This document shows positions 40,194-41,190 of a DNA stretch of 41,190 nt, in pieces. The notes beneath the pieces are model-generated. The model worked only from the letters and a program-made list of their open reading frames with translations. It did no database searches and had not been told where the DNA came from. This stretch comes from Kiritimatiellia bacterium. GTDB taxonomy: Bacteria; Verrucomicrobiota; Kiritimatiellia; RFP12; UBA1067. The DNA lies in assembly GCA_017450695.1 (NCBI GenBank), contig JAFSTA010000161.1, positions 1 through 41,190 on the forward strand. Reading direction: 5' to 3'. The first letter of the stretch is position 1. Every line of letters begins with the position of its first letter. A program made the position numbers and the translations under genes.

Positions 40194-40260
40194 GACCAGG
40201 ATACCGAAGACGCACCGCGACGGTGATACCTACGGCGCGGTCGCCGCCCCTTGTTCCTAA
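40165..40260 (+). other. Short open frame (31 codons) after the second repeat copy
   Basis: Begins like Rhs fragment 1 (MNREMTRT against MNRVMTRT) and stops at TAA 40258-40260. Probably a remnant of an Rhs 5' end left by recombination. Confidence 0.35.
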
Positions 40261-40317
40261 GCCTCTGAGAGCGGGAAGGAACAGCGGAAAGTAATCATAA
40301 TCCCCAGGGGTGAGACC

Positions 40318-40917
40318 ATGAGAGAATTTCCATCCTACATCGAGATGTCCGATTCGTTAAGAACTTGGATTGGCGAAACATTTGAGCTTTGCGAGCCTTT
40401 GGGCGTTCGTCTGCGCGGCATTGTCGATTGGAATGTGCCGCGTGTCGGGTGTTTTGCGGAATATGTCGATTCTTCGCAACCGATTCATGCGGGGAGCGGG
40501 GCGTACAGGGAGGAGGGAAAACTTTACGGGTATGTACTCCGACGCCTGCGCGAATTGCGGTCGCCCGTCTTATGTTACGGGTGGGAAATACGCGAGAGCG
40601 ACGAATGGATTTCCAGTTGCGGAAGGTCCGATACAAGGTTTTTCTTTGTGTATGTAAATAGCCATGTCTTTCTTCTGCCCAGCGCACTTCAGAACGAAGA
40701 ATGCGTAGATGCCGCATTCCGTTATGCGAGCGCCCCTGTGCATGAGCTTGCGCTTGTGACAAGTGGACTGGGAGATTTTTTCCATCCGGATATGTCTCTT
40801 TCCGCCCCGGATGTGGATCTGCTCGTCAGCCGAACTGTGGAACTCATCATCGGCTGCTATGACGGCGAATCCTGGTTTGTCTTGCCGACGAGGAATCATT
40901 ATCCGGAGCCGATTTGA
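40318..40917 (+). CDS. Cytoplasmic protein of unknown function, orphan immunity-like
   Basis: 199 residues, no signal peptide or membrane segment. AGGGGTGAG lies just upstream of the ATG. Alpha/beta composition with conserved-looking blocks PLGVRLRGIVDWNVPRVGCF, FFFVYVNSHVFLLPSALQ and LSAPDVDLLVSRTVELIIGC. No family recognised. It follows Rhs remnants with no intact toxin beside it, as retained immunity genes often do in such loci. Confidence 0.6.
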   Translation: MREFPSYIEMSDSLRTWIGETFELCEPLGVRLRGIVDWNVPRVGCFAEYVDSSQPIHAGSGAYREEGKLYGYVLRRLRELRSPVLCYGWEIRESDEWISSCGRSDTRFFFVYVNSHVFLLPSALQNEECVDAAFRYASAPVHELALVTSGLGDFFHPDMSLSAPDVDLLVSRTVELIIGCYDGESWFVLPTRNHYPEPI

Positions 40918-40960
40918 ACCGAACCCACATATTCAAGATTCTGGAATTGATAAAGAGGGA

Positions 40961-41190
40961 AAACTAAATCGCTTCACTTTAAATGGTTCAAATGGTGAAA
41001 TTGACGAGCCGACGAGAAACGAGGCGGATCAGGCCGATTTAAAGCCTCCGAAGGAGACGATTTAACCATTTAATCTTTTAAGGCGGATCAGGCCGATTTA
41101 AAGCCTCCGAAGGAGACGATTTAACCATTTAATCTTTTAAGGCGGATCAGGCCGATTTAAAGCCTCCGAAGGAGACGATTTAACCATTTA
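40961..41190. repeat. 59-bp tandem repeat array, locus 2, running off the window
   Basis: Units 41022-41080, 41081-41139 and 41140-41190 (cut by the window edge) are identical over the part seen. Each contains GCCTCC-GAA-GGAGAC between GATTTAAA and GATTTAACCATTTAA. The left flank 40961-41021 matches 31572-31633. Confidence 0.93.

Noticed and set aside
40961-41190. Possible CRISPR array at the window end
   Set aside because: Adjacent 59-bp units are identical throughout, so there are no spacers.

Overview
The window is a GC-rich chromosomal segment (sampled housekeeping stretches are near 60% or above) from a Gram-negative, carbohydrate-degrading bacterium. The outer membrane is indicated by LpxA, an LptF/LptG permease and a TonB-dependent receptor. 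The mix of secreted glycoside hydrolases, GH172, fused ABC proteins and repeat-rich intergenic DNA fits the PVC group (a gut Kiritimatiellota or Lentisphaerota-like organism). This placement is inference, since no rRNA gene is present.

Left part (1-13.2 kb): the N-terminal 308 codons of a C5-cytosine DNA methyltransferase run off the left edge. A minus-strand block follows: a Kef-type antiporter fused to a PTS EIIA domain, an EIIA-CBS protein and a phosphoglycolate phosphatase-type HAD enzyme. Then come a beta-propeller lactonase, class II fructose-bisphosphate aldolase, a CcsA-type haem/cytochrome c protein, a Tat-type metallophosphoesterase overlapping a RidA gene, and a secreted glutaminase-A-like protein.

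Middle (13.2-24.3 kb): a HigBA-type toxin-antitoxin pair with a near-leaderless promoter and a built-in palindromic operator, an ABC-F ATPase, a GH50-like glycoside hydrolase, LpxA, an LptF/G permease, an AICAR transformylase lacking the cyclohydrolase domain, NadD, and tRNA-Gly(CCC) with clear promoter and terminator.

Right-middle (24.3-35.1 kb): a two-ACT-domain regulator is translationally coupled to a solute-binding-protein/permease fusion. A secreted GH172 protein with a levanase-type C-terminal domain follows, then an FGGY sugar kinase interrupted by an in-frame TAG. A B12 uptake operon (TonB receptor, then BtuF-like lipoprotein) lies on the minus strand under a cobalamin riboswitch with a recognisable promoter.

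Right end (35.5-41.2 kb): a mosaic Rhs/YD-repeat polymorphic toxin locus. Two GC-rich Rhs core fragments are separated by about 2 kb of AT-richer DNA carrying a toxin-like tip, probable immunity genes and a small Cys/His protein. Next come a Cys-rich glycine-zipper tip overlapping a WG-repeat gene, a truncated Rhs-like leader and another orphan immunity-like gene.

Intergenic regions are unusually structured. They hold nine copies of a 20-bp hairpin with compensatory changes, arrays of successive short hairpins, tracts with 8-nt or 9-nt periods, and a 59-bp tandem repeat.
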